Both the position numbers and the translations under genes were made by a program. A DNA stretch of 64,000 bases, taken from Phylloscopus collybita. Lineage: Eukaryota; Chordata; Aves; Passeriformes; Phylloscopidae. Positions 49,880-60,752 of this stretch are shown piece after piece. A model generated the notes under the pieces. It was not told the DNA's origin and searched no databases. It saw only the letters and a list, made by a program, of their open reading frames with translations. How positions within the stretch are numbered: position 1 is the first letter of the stretch; each line of letters opens with the position of its first letter. Location: positions 23,704,001-23,768,000 of the forward strand of contig JAJNNQ010000040.1 in NCBI GenBank assembly GCA_027886175.1, read 5' to 3'.

Positions 49880-51440
49880 CGGTGTTAGCACATATCCCAG
49901 CCTGTAACAAATCCTTTCAGGCAGTGCTGATAAAGTCCTTTCAGCTGCAGACTGTTCAGACCGTATTAGACACAGTCACATTAGGCCAGCATACTGTCAA
50001 TATTCCCCTGATCCCTGCAGGCTGTGGAACTGCAGTCTGGCTCCCCGCTTCCAGCTCTAGAATATTTCCTGTACTTGGTTTTTCTGCACGTCCCCCAGGG
50101 CAGACTCTCAGGCAAGGGCTGAGAGTATACATGTCCTCCTGCCGCTCTCTGGGGACTCTGCTGTTAGGATTCATCTTTCAAGAACATGTGAGACTGAGCC
50201 ATTATGTGCATGTGCTTCCTTGTTGTAGATGGTTTTTAAATTAATGTTGGGCATTTTTTCAGGTGAGATCATAGGACTCTTGGGAGATGAGAAATCCAGT
50301 CCAAACCCATCCCTGATACTGCCAAGAGTTTCTCCTCCATATCATGGGATCTGCCTTCCATGCAGCAAACTTCCCTCTTTCCTGGCTGACTCCACAGAGT
50401 CCCTATTATAAAGAAAATATTATCTCTGTTTTTCTGCCTTTCCTGAGCTTCCTGCCTGAGAACTTCCCCGCATAAGTCAACACAGGGTGTGGCAGGTTTC
50501 TGCAATTACGGCCCTGAGCACAGCACCCTCTGCAGCCCATCCACCTACGTACACAGCTGCTTGCAGGTGGCCTCTTGGCTGGGCCAGCTCACGCAGGGAG
50601 TAGCTGACATCCTGCTGTACCTCCGCTGACTCGAGTATTGCATTTGGAGGTGTGCCGTCCTTAATGACCAAGCATGCTGTGCTGAGGGCAACTGTCAAAA
50701 GATGGCCCAGATAAAAGTTTTTAGCTGCCCCTCCACCCATCCACCGGTGCTTGCCAGCAGTTCTGGTTTTAAGACTCTGCATTAGACTGTCATTTCTTTG
50801 TCTTCCTTACTGGGGGATTTCCACATTCAAACCACTGTCCCCAGCAGAGCTCTTGGAGAAGACTGACTTCATGAAGGATGTGGCTACCTCATTGTTGTAA
50901 GTCAGGACAATTCAAGCTTTTTTTCATCACTATAGGCAAAACTGAACATAGAGGAGGCAGAGGAGCTGCCCTAAACTCCATACCCCATCCTGTCACCACC
51001 CTATTAGCTCACTGTGACACAACCTCTTCTTTATCTGCAAGAGGTGCAGATGAGAACTGTGCAGAATGGGGCTGAGCACTGACACTATGGGAGCACCAGC
51101 ACCCATTAATGTAGATTTTGCTTGGGCTGCTGGGTGAGAACCTTGTCTAGGAGATTTGCTCTGCTGCTGTTACTGCCACGTTGAGGAAACATGGTTGCAG
51201 AGTTGAACTGCAACAGCTGCAGCTCAAGATGAGACTCCCTCTCAGCCCTTTCTTTACGGACATGATTTGGCCACTCCTCTTAGTCTGTCTCTGCAGACAC
51301 CAGCTCTAGTCTGACCATGCTTATACCCAGCCACAGCTTCAGTGTCCCTCCATCTGCCTCTGAGGGACTGAAGCTCAATGATCCTGCAATGTCTCTATCT
51401 GACAAAGGAGGCTGACAGCATCCAGCTGGTTCCACACACA
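49880..51440. other. GC-richer block with unrecognised open frames
   Basis: The base composition rises clearly above the surroundings for about 1.5 kb, with about a dozen CpGs between 50030 and 50760. Open frames lie on both strands: 120 codons at 49882-50244 (+), 101 codons at 50477-50782 (-) and 78 codons at 50269-50505 (-). The two - strand frames overlap in different phases, as a frameshifted coding relic would. The 101-codon peptide has a hydrophobic stretch (FYLGHLLTVALSTACLVI) and an alanine-rich end (QAAVYVGGWAAEGAVLRAVI). I know no family with this sequence. It could be an exon, a decayed retroelement or a regulatory block. Confidence 0.3.
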
Positions 51441-53805
51441 TGAAAACATTCTTGATTCACAAGAACAAGTTCCCTCCAAATTGCAAGAGCACTTCTTACA
51501 ACAGATAAAATGTAAAATCAGAGCTAAAAGAAACAACACAGTGAGAATACTGTTATTATTTATTCAGTAAGTACTATACTGTGTATTACAAATACCACAA
51601 TGAACTGAGCAATAGGCAAAATAGGTGCCTAAGTAGAAAAGAGTAGATTTTGGAATTTAAATACATAATCTGTAAACCTGAATTTTAGTCCCTGGAACCC
51701 TTTCCCAAAGCTGAACAAAGCTAATGACAGTGGTTTCAAATTTTAGTTTCTTGTCATTTTTTTGTTGTTGTTGGGAATCCTTTTTAAATTGATAATAAAC
51801 CCACAAAAGTTGGATGGCAAAGAAACAAAAATATTAGCCTTGGTCTACAGACCCTCTCAAGACTCACTCTCAAGACTCCACAATTTTGCCTCTAAAGATA
51901 CCTATTTATCATCATCCTCTTTATAGTTCTTGATCAGTACATTGTGTCAAGGGACAATAATGACAGAAGAGAAATAAATGCAGGTACTATTATTTAGTAG
52001 ATATAAGGTAATTTATTTAGCAGATATAAGTTATAAGAAAAAAGACGTATGAACTATTTCCTTATCTTTTGTATATCAACCCACTTTCTGTAAGAAGCCT
52101 AAATTTTATGGGAAAGCATTAAAAGCAATTTTGCAAAAGGTCATAATTTCAACAACAGGCAGCATTTCCTAACTAAGCTTGGGAACTCTTCAGTAAATTG
52201 TAATATCCAGTAGATGACATCTCTCTATTAATAGATACAAAAAATGTCCTGCTTTTCCTAATATGTGTGTGCCACACATGGAAGCAATTTCCTGTTATGG
52301 TATTATCTGGACAATGAAAAAGAAGACATTCACTTCCAGGAGGCTTGACTGACAACTTTTCTTGTCTTTCCAGCAGGCTGGATACATGATACAGAAGCTC
52401 TGAGTAACAGACTTTTTACATCTCATTTATTATCCCTTTAATAGGAATAGATCTGTAGCATGATGAGACACATTAGCAAGGTCATATATGCATTTCCCTA
52501 GCAGGAGACAAGCATCAATTTCCACTGCAATTTATATGTTAACAGACATCATTTTCATTTGTGAAATGAATTTTTGGTAATGAGTGGTAGCTATTTAATA
52601 TATGTACAATCTTTAAGCTTTGTCAATACAATTATTCTAGTTTGCAAACAAAAGCTAATCAATTAAACTGATGTCATTTAAAACAAGAGTGTCAGTCAGA
52701 AATAGATTGGGAAATCCTGATACATCTTATTCTGCCATGACTTTAAATACTGTCAGCCTTTAGGATAAAGTTGCATCTTCTGGTTTGTTTGGCCCATACT
52801 CTTTAAGGGAAACCAAAACTTGAAGATGGATAAAATAAGTTCAGAGTACTGCAACTCCAGAAAAGGATGTGCAGAATAAAACCTCAGCTTTCCAGGAGGG
52901 AATTTACTTAGTACAAATGACAAATTGGTGGAAAACAGTGTTATAATCACACTTAATAATGACTTATTTATACAGAATAAGATGCCTGAATGACTTTATA
53001 AAAACACACAGCAGAATAAACAGTAATTATTCTGGGGAAAGAGAGGAGGTGGATAGCTCTGACCATATTCCCCTGTGCTCCTGCTGGCTTGGCTGTGTCT
53101 GCCAGGTGAGGGGCTTGCAACCCTGCAGCTGCAGAGCTTGCCTGCAGATGCAGTTACGTGGACAAACCTGTACCTGGGCTGGAAGACCCTACTTGCCTGG
53201 ATGGAGGAGGAAAGCAGGACAAGGAGCCTCATGGAACAAAGCACTTCTGCTACTCAAAGTTGTATTCACACATAATGCTACTAACACAAGACATAGCCTC
53301 AGTAAATACAGTGGGAAAGCATGCCTGGTGTAAATCCAGATGAGATGATGCTTGTGCTTGGGAGTGAGAAGTAAACAGCAACAATAAAGTGCTAAATATA
53401 ACCTTAAAAGAAGGATACAGTTTGGAAAGAAAGAAACTGAGAGAGAAATTTCTAACGATAAAAGAATGGGATTTTATGCGCTTACTAACTTATACTAAAG
53501 AGGTGAAGAAAAACTTACAGGACTTAAATAAAGCAGTATGGTCTCTTCTGTAAATATTCTTATGAATTACTAGATGGCATATAAATTGGAAAAGATGTCA
53601 TTGGGGTGCTTTTAAAAATCACCAAACATACTAAGTCTAGGACACACAGTCTGTCTATAAACTAATTACAAGCAGGCTGCATCACATTCTTTCTCATAAA
53701 CTTGCACATTACAGAGCCAAATTTAGGTTAGTTGTGAAGCTGGAGACAAATGCAAAAGGATTTCAGTTGCTGAGAAATGTTTCGCTTTAGTAAAAAAAAT
53801 CTCAG
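51441..53805. other. Non-coding stretch, mostly AT-rich
   Basis: No gene is recognisable. Short imperfect duplications occur (CTCTCAAGACT twice near 51853-51878; GATATAAG words twice near 51999-52030). A GC-richer piece at 53060-53230 carries open frames on both strands (124 codons at 52959-53333 on +) that match nothing I know. Confidence 0.5.
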
Positions 53806-53822
53806 AAAAAAAAAATGGGGGG

Positions 53823-53866
<44 letters not shown>

Positions 53867-53877
53867 GAAAAAAAAAA
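53806..53877 (+). repeat. Long A/purine tract, 39-A run
   Basis: An A run, then GGGGGG, then 39 consecutive A (53823-53861), then AGAGAAG and more A. This is a purine-only tract of about 70 bases and a likely site of length variation and sequencing error. Confidence 0.95.
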
Positions 53878-55261
53878 GCATCTCCGGAGGTTTACTGCTA
53901 GCTTAGTTTCTGGTTTGTGTCAACTTGTTTATATCAGCTGCTGATTTGCGTCACTGGCTTGGCTTTGTGGTTGTATCTGGGGCCTGATGGACACCCTGGT
54001 GCATTAAGAAATTCACCACAACAGTACAGCATGTTAAGATCAGATAGCACAGCCTAATGTTGTTTTCTTAAGCACACACACCACACACAAGCCTACTAAG
54101 AAGTTACTGCAGGCAGCTAAGAGAGAGGAACTGTAAGTTTGATGCAAACCAGCTTTAAATTCGGATAATAGGAAAATGTCCATGTGGCACTAAAAAAGTG
54201 CATACTACATATTTTTAGGGCTACCAAAAGTTGTACACATATTTTTAAAGGATTTTTATTTCTAGGAATCAAAATACCTTATTTGTCTTCATTTCCTCTA
54301 AGTTTTTAGTAGAGGCACCTTGTGCCACTGCATACTTACTGTGTTGTGCAGGGGAATTTTTTACTTTGAGATGTAAAATATTATTTTAGCTGTGCCTTTA
54401 ATTAGCTCATTGGAAATTCTAAAAGGTAAATCTTGAATATTTAAACTTAAACTTCTGACCATTTGTAATGTTGCCCACAATATAATTTAGATGCTCTGCC
54501 TACAACACACAGGGTGCCCATATAGAAGTCAAAGTTACACTTTAAGCTTTGCGCCCATGATTAGATGGCACATGTTCACACATACAGAACTGCCTAATTA
54601 AAATGCCTATTTAACTGAATGTTGCAGGAATGGTACCTTCCTGCTATTCCAGAAGCACAAAATTTAAAACACTAATCAGGGACTACTGGAATTTTGAGGG
54701 CAGACTTCAATAAAACTTTTACCTCAGCTGAAGTTCTGATTCACATTTTCTGTTCAGGCTTACAGAAAAAAATGCCTTACAATTCTTTCTGGTTTTGTGA
54801 TATCTCATAGAAGGTCTAGTGAACAAGGAGAATACACCCTAACAGACATATTTCATAAGACAAAACAAAATGTTTTCAAACCCATGTTTGCTTTATGTAA
54901 ACTTTCTATAAGAAACAGCAGATTCAAGAGCCTCAAAATATTCCACAAGCATGTTCCTGAAATAAAACATGGGTTTTCTGTTTAAAAATGACAAAATTGA
55001 TCAAATCTATGTTAAGATATTAAAACTACTTCCAGTACAAATACTACAGTTAAAATCTTTTGATATGTTTTGCTTCTCTTTTTCTTTCTGAAAATTTCAA
55101 AATACTTGGCTTCTGCCCAATTTGAGATGAAGTCAGATTTTGAAATCTTAAATTCTTGACTGATGCAGAATGATTATCCCCTAGGTTTTACAGATAATGT
55201 ACCAATTTTAGATTGAGGAGTTGCCGTTCCAGAGACTACCCAGTGAATCCAGGAAGATCCA

Positions 55262-55337
55262 CAAAAGAGAAAAAAAAAACCACAAAAACAACACCCCTTC
55301 CCCCCACCCAAAAAAAAAAAAAAAAGAAGAAAAGAAC
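55262..55337 (+). repeat. A/C-rich low-complexity tract
   Basis: A runs flank a C-rich centre (CCCCTTCCCCCCACCC), and the tract ends in AAGAAGAAAAG. The C-rich centre has only two clear C runs, so I do not call it a quadruplex. Confidence 0.88.
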
Positions 55338-57195
55338 ACTTGCAAAGAACAATAATCCAATTTTTAAGCAATGGTTCCTGGAACAATCCAGGGAAAAGCA
55401 CATCCTAGTCTGTATAGTCTAGAGCTACTCTTCAGAAGCGTATGGTTCACTACAGCAGAATGCGTGGTACAGAAATAGTGCTGCTGCCTGCACAGAAAGT
55501 GGAAGTGAATATCACACGAGATGCTACAGCATCTCTGCACTTCCCAAAATATTCTACAATGCAGGAGTAACTCACTTAGTAGTGAGTATAATTTCCTGGA
55601 GGGATGTGCAGTATTGAAGTAAAAAAGCTGACCTCCCTATCTGTCCAAACACACAATGCCCATTCTCATCCTGAGGAACTTCCCCCTTCTCCCCCTCTGC
55701 TGTGTGTTGACACAAAGCACCATATTGCATCCTGACTGACAGGGTATTCACCTACAGTCATCACTTTTGATAGATACTTTTTTCAAGAGGAGCTGGAACA
55801 TATGGTGTCAAAGAGAAATTTATCACTTGGCAGCTTGGTTTGCTGAGTTTGACCTGCATTTTGAAGTAAATAGCAGATTCTGTACAGAATTGTTATGATT
55901 TACTCTTTCAGAAGTATAATACAACAGCAAATACTAAAGACAGTTTTGACTGAGTCTTTATTAGTAATCCCTGTTAAAACTTAGTTGAGAGAAGCAGAGG
56001 AGTTTTGATTTCATTCAAAGGCTTTTATAAATATTTCCTCATCTTCCTCCATATCAGCCCTCCTCTGTTCTCTGTTCTGTTTCTGGAGCTTCCAGAAACA
56101 TTGTGAAGTGTTAACAGAGCTGGTGGAATCTGCCACACCAGCTGGAAGAGCCACACTGAGGATCTGGTAAGTAGGAATGAGCCAGAAATTTAGCCAAAAT
56201 AGGTCTGTGGTTTCAGGACTGTACCACAGACTTTGGGCTTTAAGGAATTCTGGTCCTGCTGGCTCCAGCATAGGAGGGAAGAAAATGAGGAACAATAAGG
56301 AGCAATTTGGCCATGGTTTGGTGTATGAAGACTGTGCTGAAGATAGCAGAACTCCCTGGATGGCCAGCTCCAGCAGAGGGGGCATGGGAAGAAGAACACA
56401 AAAGGGATGAGCACTGGACTCCAGTGGGTTTGTGCACCAAAGAGTATTGTCACCTCATCCACATGGGAACTACTTCCTTTGGGGGCCCTTCTGCTCTTCA
56501 CCACTACAATAAGTCAGGAGTTTTGCCTTTCTCATGTTTTCAAGTCTCTCTTGATTCAGCCATCCCAGAGAGTTTTTCTGGTTCCCAAACTCCATCCTTT
56601 CAGGCCTCCTTAAAAATAGCAGAAGGGCCCCAAAGTATGCCACTAAGACAGTCATAGAAATTTGGAAAGGAGGTTTTGGAAAAATATTTACTATGTGAAC
56701 ACCCTTCTGCTGGTCTTCATAGGAACTGAACTAAGTGACCAAGGGGGGAAATCTGAAACCAAAGCTTCTAACTGAACCCACAATTAAATAGAAAATCAAC
56801 ATGCCCTGCCTATAATGGCAACTGAAAAACTATGTCAAAACACAAGTCTTTAGTGTCTTTATAGCTTCACAATAATTTTTTCCAATTTGTTAAAGTATAT
56901 ACTAGTTGAATAAGATCCACAGAGCACACTTTGGTGCTCTGCTGACAACTAAAACTAATTCTGTTTAGTTCTGAGGTTTGACTAACTGCTTAATGTCAAT
57001 TCTGGCTATTAGTCACTTACTTTGATGTAGCAAAGTTGGAAAACAAGAAGTTAAGTCAGTCCTTTAGTCCAACAATCCTCTCTAGCTGAGGGCATAAGAA
57101 AATTAAAGTTTGGCTGTAATACTTACATTTTATTTCTTCAGACATTTCAGAGTTAGGAAATAATTTTTGCAGGGAAAAGGTGCATATGTTTTGCC

Positions 57196-57217
57196 TTTTT
57201 TTTTTTTTTTTTTTTTT
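57196..57217 (+). repeat. Poly(T) run, 22 T
   Basis: There are twenty-two consecutive T residues. On the - strand this would be a poly(A), but I see no retrocopy body at higher coordinates that would end here. Confidence 0.9.
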
Positions 57218-57976
57218 GATAGACAAGTAATTGCTTTTGAAATAAACACCTGTAAATTGCAGTAGACATAATGTTGTTTGAGTCGTATCACTTAGTTTTT
57301 CACACTCCTTGTTTTATGTAACTGACATGGTACGAATGGGTGAGGCAGTTAGTACAGTTATATAATGAGATAGAGAAGCTACTGTGGAGCTTTACTCTAC
57401 CATGACATAGACAGCTACAGCAATGTAGGGGAAAGTCATTCTTTGCCCAAGAAAATCACTGCTTGTCACCAGTGAAGGCTGCTCTGATGGTAGGTGAAAA
57501 CCCACTTCAGTGGTTGCAGGTACATGGACTGTCCTTAAAAATGAATATTTGATATTGTTCAGAAGAGAATCCTGAGAATAACACTACAAATAGAATTTGA
57601 TAACTTCAAAGGGAACTTACAAAATTTTCACCCCAAACAATGTCACAGATTTAAGCGTCCAGATTAAAAACGGTGGAGGACAGTAAAAAAATGGGGTATC
57701 CCCTGCTTCATTCCAAAGAGTTGAAATGGGGGAGGGCTTGTGGGCATGCCATATCAAACAAAAAACTCTCCCATGGGAAATGTCTAGCCATATGTACAGG
57801 GATAGTACATACGTACATATGACTGTAGATGAGAGAGTGAGAATATGAAAGAAAATACTGTTTTGCTAAACAGCCTATCAAAGAATTGGCATCCTTTGGG
57901 ATATTTGTCCAAAATTTCATGTTTTTAAGCTGTTGCAAATCAGACAATAGTTTTGTGAGAAATATGTAAACAGGTC

Positions 57977-58007
57977 AGTAATCCATTCATTAGATGAATG
58001 GATTACT
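57977..58007. repeat. Perfect 14-bp inverted repeat, 3-nt loop
   Basis: AGTAATCCATTCAT (57977-57990), the loop TAG, then the exact reverse complement ATGAATGGATTACT (57994-58007). This can form a tight hairpin or cruciform. Pairing stops at the flanking bases (C and C), so the arms are exactly 14 bp. Confidence 0.97.
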
Positions 58008-58984
58008 CGTTTTAAGACAGTGCCAAATGCTGTACAGCAGATATTGCTCAGCTTCCATATTTAACTGGTGTCAGTATCACTGAATAAGACCACAGTTTCA
58101 TATATTACAATATCCAGCTACTGGCTTGGTGACCACTTCAGGTCAAAGATTCAATCTGCTTTCTCCTTACAATTTAACACAACACAGGTTTGAGACTCAG
58201 AAAATCCTCTGCCAAGACACCTTCAACAAATCACTTCAGTGTACCACAACTTCCCTACAAATTAAGCAAAACACAGTATTTTTAACTCATAGCAAAGTGC
58301 TTTCAAATCAACTGACCAAACTTTAGAAACTGTACAAGTGCTATTACTCGTGTACGTTTATTTGAATACACCACTTGGCATGATAATATTAATAAGGCAT
58401 ATTAATATTAATACTAATATTTCTGTGAAAAGAAATACATGTTTTTACCCAAATTCTTAATTTAATGAATACATTCATGTAAGTTATCACAGCTGTCTTT
58501 CTGGCACCTTTATAAAATCCATGAATGATGCAGAGTATGCTGCTCTCCTCTACTATTTTTCAAGGTCTGTATTTCTCAATTTAATGTTCATTTATACTAG
58601 CTTCCTGCACACAGAGGGAAGGGTTTCTAGCAGAGAAATACTGATGTAGCCACAACAGGCTATTTAAAATGCTAGCCCTTCTACCCATCCCTCTCTCATC
58701 CCTGATGGAAGCCTAGCAGATGTGGTAAATTGGAAAACACATGCACTTTGCAACTTCTACTTTGCATAATCCATCAATTCAGAGCGAATTCCCCTTCCCT
58801 GCTGTTAAAGCTAAACCTCCAGGCTGAATCTGAACAGCCAATATCTTCTTTTTTCTGTGAACTCTGCAACAAGATGTTAAGGGAAAGGTAAGGTACAATG
58901 CATAAGTACTCTGGTGTTCATCAGTGAGTTTACTGGCTCATTATTTTTAATTTGCATTGGCTCATAGCATATTCATATTATGAC
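58008..58984. other. AT-rich non-coding stretch
   Basis: Nothing is recognisable apart from an AT-rich, partly palindromic patch of TTAATATTAATA words at 58384-58421. Confidence 0.6.
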
Positions 58985-59680
58985 AAAATAATCCAGGCTG
59001 GAATGGACCTCAGGAGATTTCTACTTCAATCTTCTACTCAAAGCAGGGTCAGCTGTAAGGTCAGACAAGATTTCTCAGGGCTTTATCTATCCAGTCCATG
59101 GAGAAGACACAGTCCTGCTGGGGCAAATTATTCCTGTGATTGATTGTCCTCATGGTAAAAAAGTTTTCTTCTTATATCCATTCTGAACCTCTCCTGCTTC
59201 AGCTTATACCTTCTGTCACCATGCAGCACTGTGAAAGGATCTGTCTGCTTTTCCATAATAATTTGATCATGGCAAGGACAAGGCTATTTGATCTCCCCAA
59301 ATCTTTCTCTCTTGCAGACTGAAAAAGCCCAGCTCCTTCAGCCTCTCTGCAAAGCAAGTGCTTTAGCCTCCTGACCACCTGGGTTGCCTTCTGCTGAACT
59401 TGCTCAAGTTTATTAATATTTTTTCTAAAATGGAGGGGCCTAAAACTGGACATAGCCTTCCAGATTTCACTTCATGACTAGAGATCTCATGAGTACTGAG
59501 TAAAGAAGGCTAGTTACTTCTCCTGATCCTGCTAGCATAGCTCAGGAAGATGTTTTTCTTTTCTGCCAGGGTATGCTGCTGGCTCATGTGCAGCTTGCTG
59601 TCTGACAATATTCCCATAGCCTTTTTTGCTTTCACTATCTCTGTCTAGTAGTTCCTGCTGTCCAAAGCAGATCTTATGCT
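58985..59680 (-). mobile_element. CR1 LINE, 3' part of about 700 bp
   Basis: On the + strand it reads as the inverse of a CR1 3' region. In order it shows GGCTGGAATGGACCTCAGGA, CTCAAAGCAGGGTCAGCTGT, TTTCTCAGGGCTTTATCTAT, TGGTAAAAAAGTTTTCTTCT, AGCCCAGCTCCTTCAGCCTC (about 59328-59347), TGCTGAACTTGCTCAAGTTT, GGGGCCTAAAACTGGACATA and TGCTGGCTCATGTGCAGCTT (about 59577-59596). Similarity fades at about 59650-59680. It belongs to a different CR1 subfamily from the copies at 6105 and 60530. The frames are broken, so it is inactive. Confidence 0.92.
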
Positions 59681-60529
59681 CATAAAATCCAAATTCCTGT
59701 TGATGACGTCAGCTGTGCAACTAGACATTGACCTGTGGAATCCATCCACCCCTCCAAGCCTTTCCTCTGCACTGGCAAAACCTAGGTCTCAAAAACTTTG
59801 GCCCTCATTCCCATAGCTGTCTGATCACTCCTGATATGTTCAAGGCTCCTGCTTCAGATGTACTAGTGCTGCTGATGTACTTAAGCAGCAAGAGAAATAG
59901 CACATGTGTCAGACAAGCCTTGGCAGTTTCTTTGCAGCATGCTGGATCTGAGTTCCCAGCAAGCACTGGACTTGTTAGACAGCAAGCTAATGGATGGATA
60001 CTTAAATGGATACTGAATGGATACCTGAATCTTTAACTAGATCAATCTTTCCCAGCAGTAGGGCCTGGAACTGAGGACACCAGAAGAAAACACCCCAGAA
60101 GATCTAGAAGTGAAGTCCAAAGCAGCTTACCAAGTTGCAAGCACTGGAAGAGCCCAAAAAAGTACCCCAGCTCCATGACATGTTCCCAATCCCATGACTT
60201 GCCACTCTGAGTGCCAAGTCCCTCTTTGCAGCTCCTAGGTACTGTGTTTCCAAAAGAACCTTGCTGTTACAGAATTAGCCTGGCTACAGTGTGGGGTACC
60301 TCCTCATGAGGCTAGAACTTATGACTTGCACTGCCCTCACAGTAGCTGGAAGTAAAGCACAGGCAACTGTTACTCCGTGATGAAACTGTTCCATCACCCT
60401 CATTGGTTGTGTCCCCTCCTGCAAAGCAAGCCAAAGCCTGGCAAAGCACCCCTAAAACATTGATCAGTTATGGAGGCCATCACCACACACCCACATCACA
60501 TCCACAGTAACTGGAAACCCAGTGCAGGC
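59681..60529. other. Unclassified segment between two CR1 copies
   Basis: This part is GC-richer than the surrounding desert and lies between two CR1 copies of the same orientation. It includes a TGATGACGTCAG (CRE-like) near 59701, an ATTGG at 60402, and a short irregular tandem of ATGGATAC units at 59989-60030 with a period of 11-12. It might be an LTR or another repeat, or upstream CR1 sequence I do not recognise. No open frame has recognisable motifs (the longest is 102 codons at 59728-60036). Confidence 0.4.
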
Positions 60530-60752
60530 ATAGAAGTATAGAATCCTTGCTTTGGAAAGAACCTCTAAAATCATTGAGTCCAACCAGTAAACTAACACTG
60601 TCAATTCCACCACTAACCATGTCCCTAAGCACCTCATCTACAGGTCTCTTAAATACCTCTGAGGATGGAGAATCAACCAACCACTTCCCTGGGCAGCCTC
60701 CTCCAATGCTGGATAGTCTTCAGGTGAAGAAATCTTCTCCACCTCACCAAGG
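60530..60752 (-). mobile_element. CR1 LINE fragment, 3' end
   Basis: The + strand reads CATAGAAGTATAGAATCC (inverted terminal octamers), then GAGTCCAACCAGTAAACTAA, CCACTAACCATGTCCCTAAG (about 60610-60629), CTTAAATACCTCTGAGGATG and CACTTCCCTGGGCAGCCTCC (about 60681-60700), ending near GTGAAGAAATCTTCTCC. This is the reverse complement of the same region as 6420-6627 and so the same CR1 group. The 5' part of the element is missing. Confidence 0.93.

Larger units (their letters stand above)
53878..57976. other. Non-coding stretch with homopolymers
   Basis: No gene is recognisable. The somewhat GC-richer part at 56000-56660 has overlapping open frames on both strands (116 codons at 56307-56657 on +, 124 codons at 56011-56385 on -) with no motif. 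Frames open on both strands at once suggest low stop density rather than coding. A 5' splice-like GGTAAGTAG occurs near 56166. Confidence 0.5.

Noticed and set aside
56011..56657. Several overlapping frames of 60-124 codons and a GGTAAGTAG donor-like site
   Set aside because: Frames are open on both strands at the same time, which points to low stop density. A donor-like word is expected by chance at this spacing.
59199..59453. 84-codon - strand frame with RKNINKLEQVQQKATQVVRR
   Set aside because: This is the residual coding reading of the CR1 copy at 58985-59680, not a host gene.
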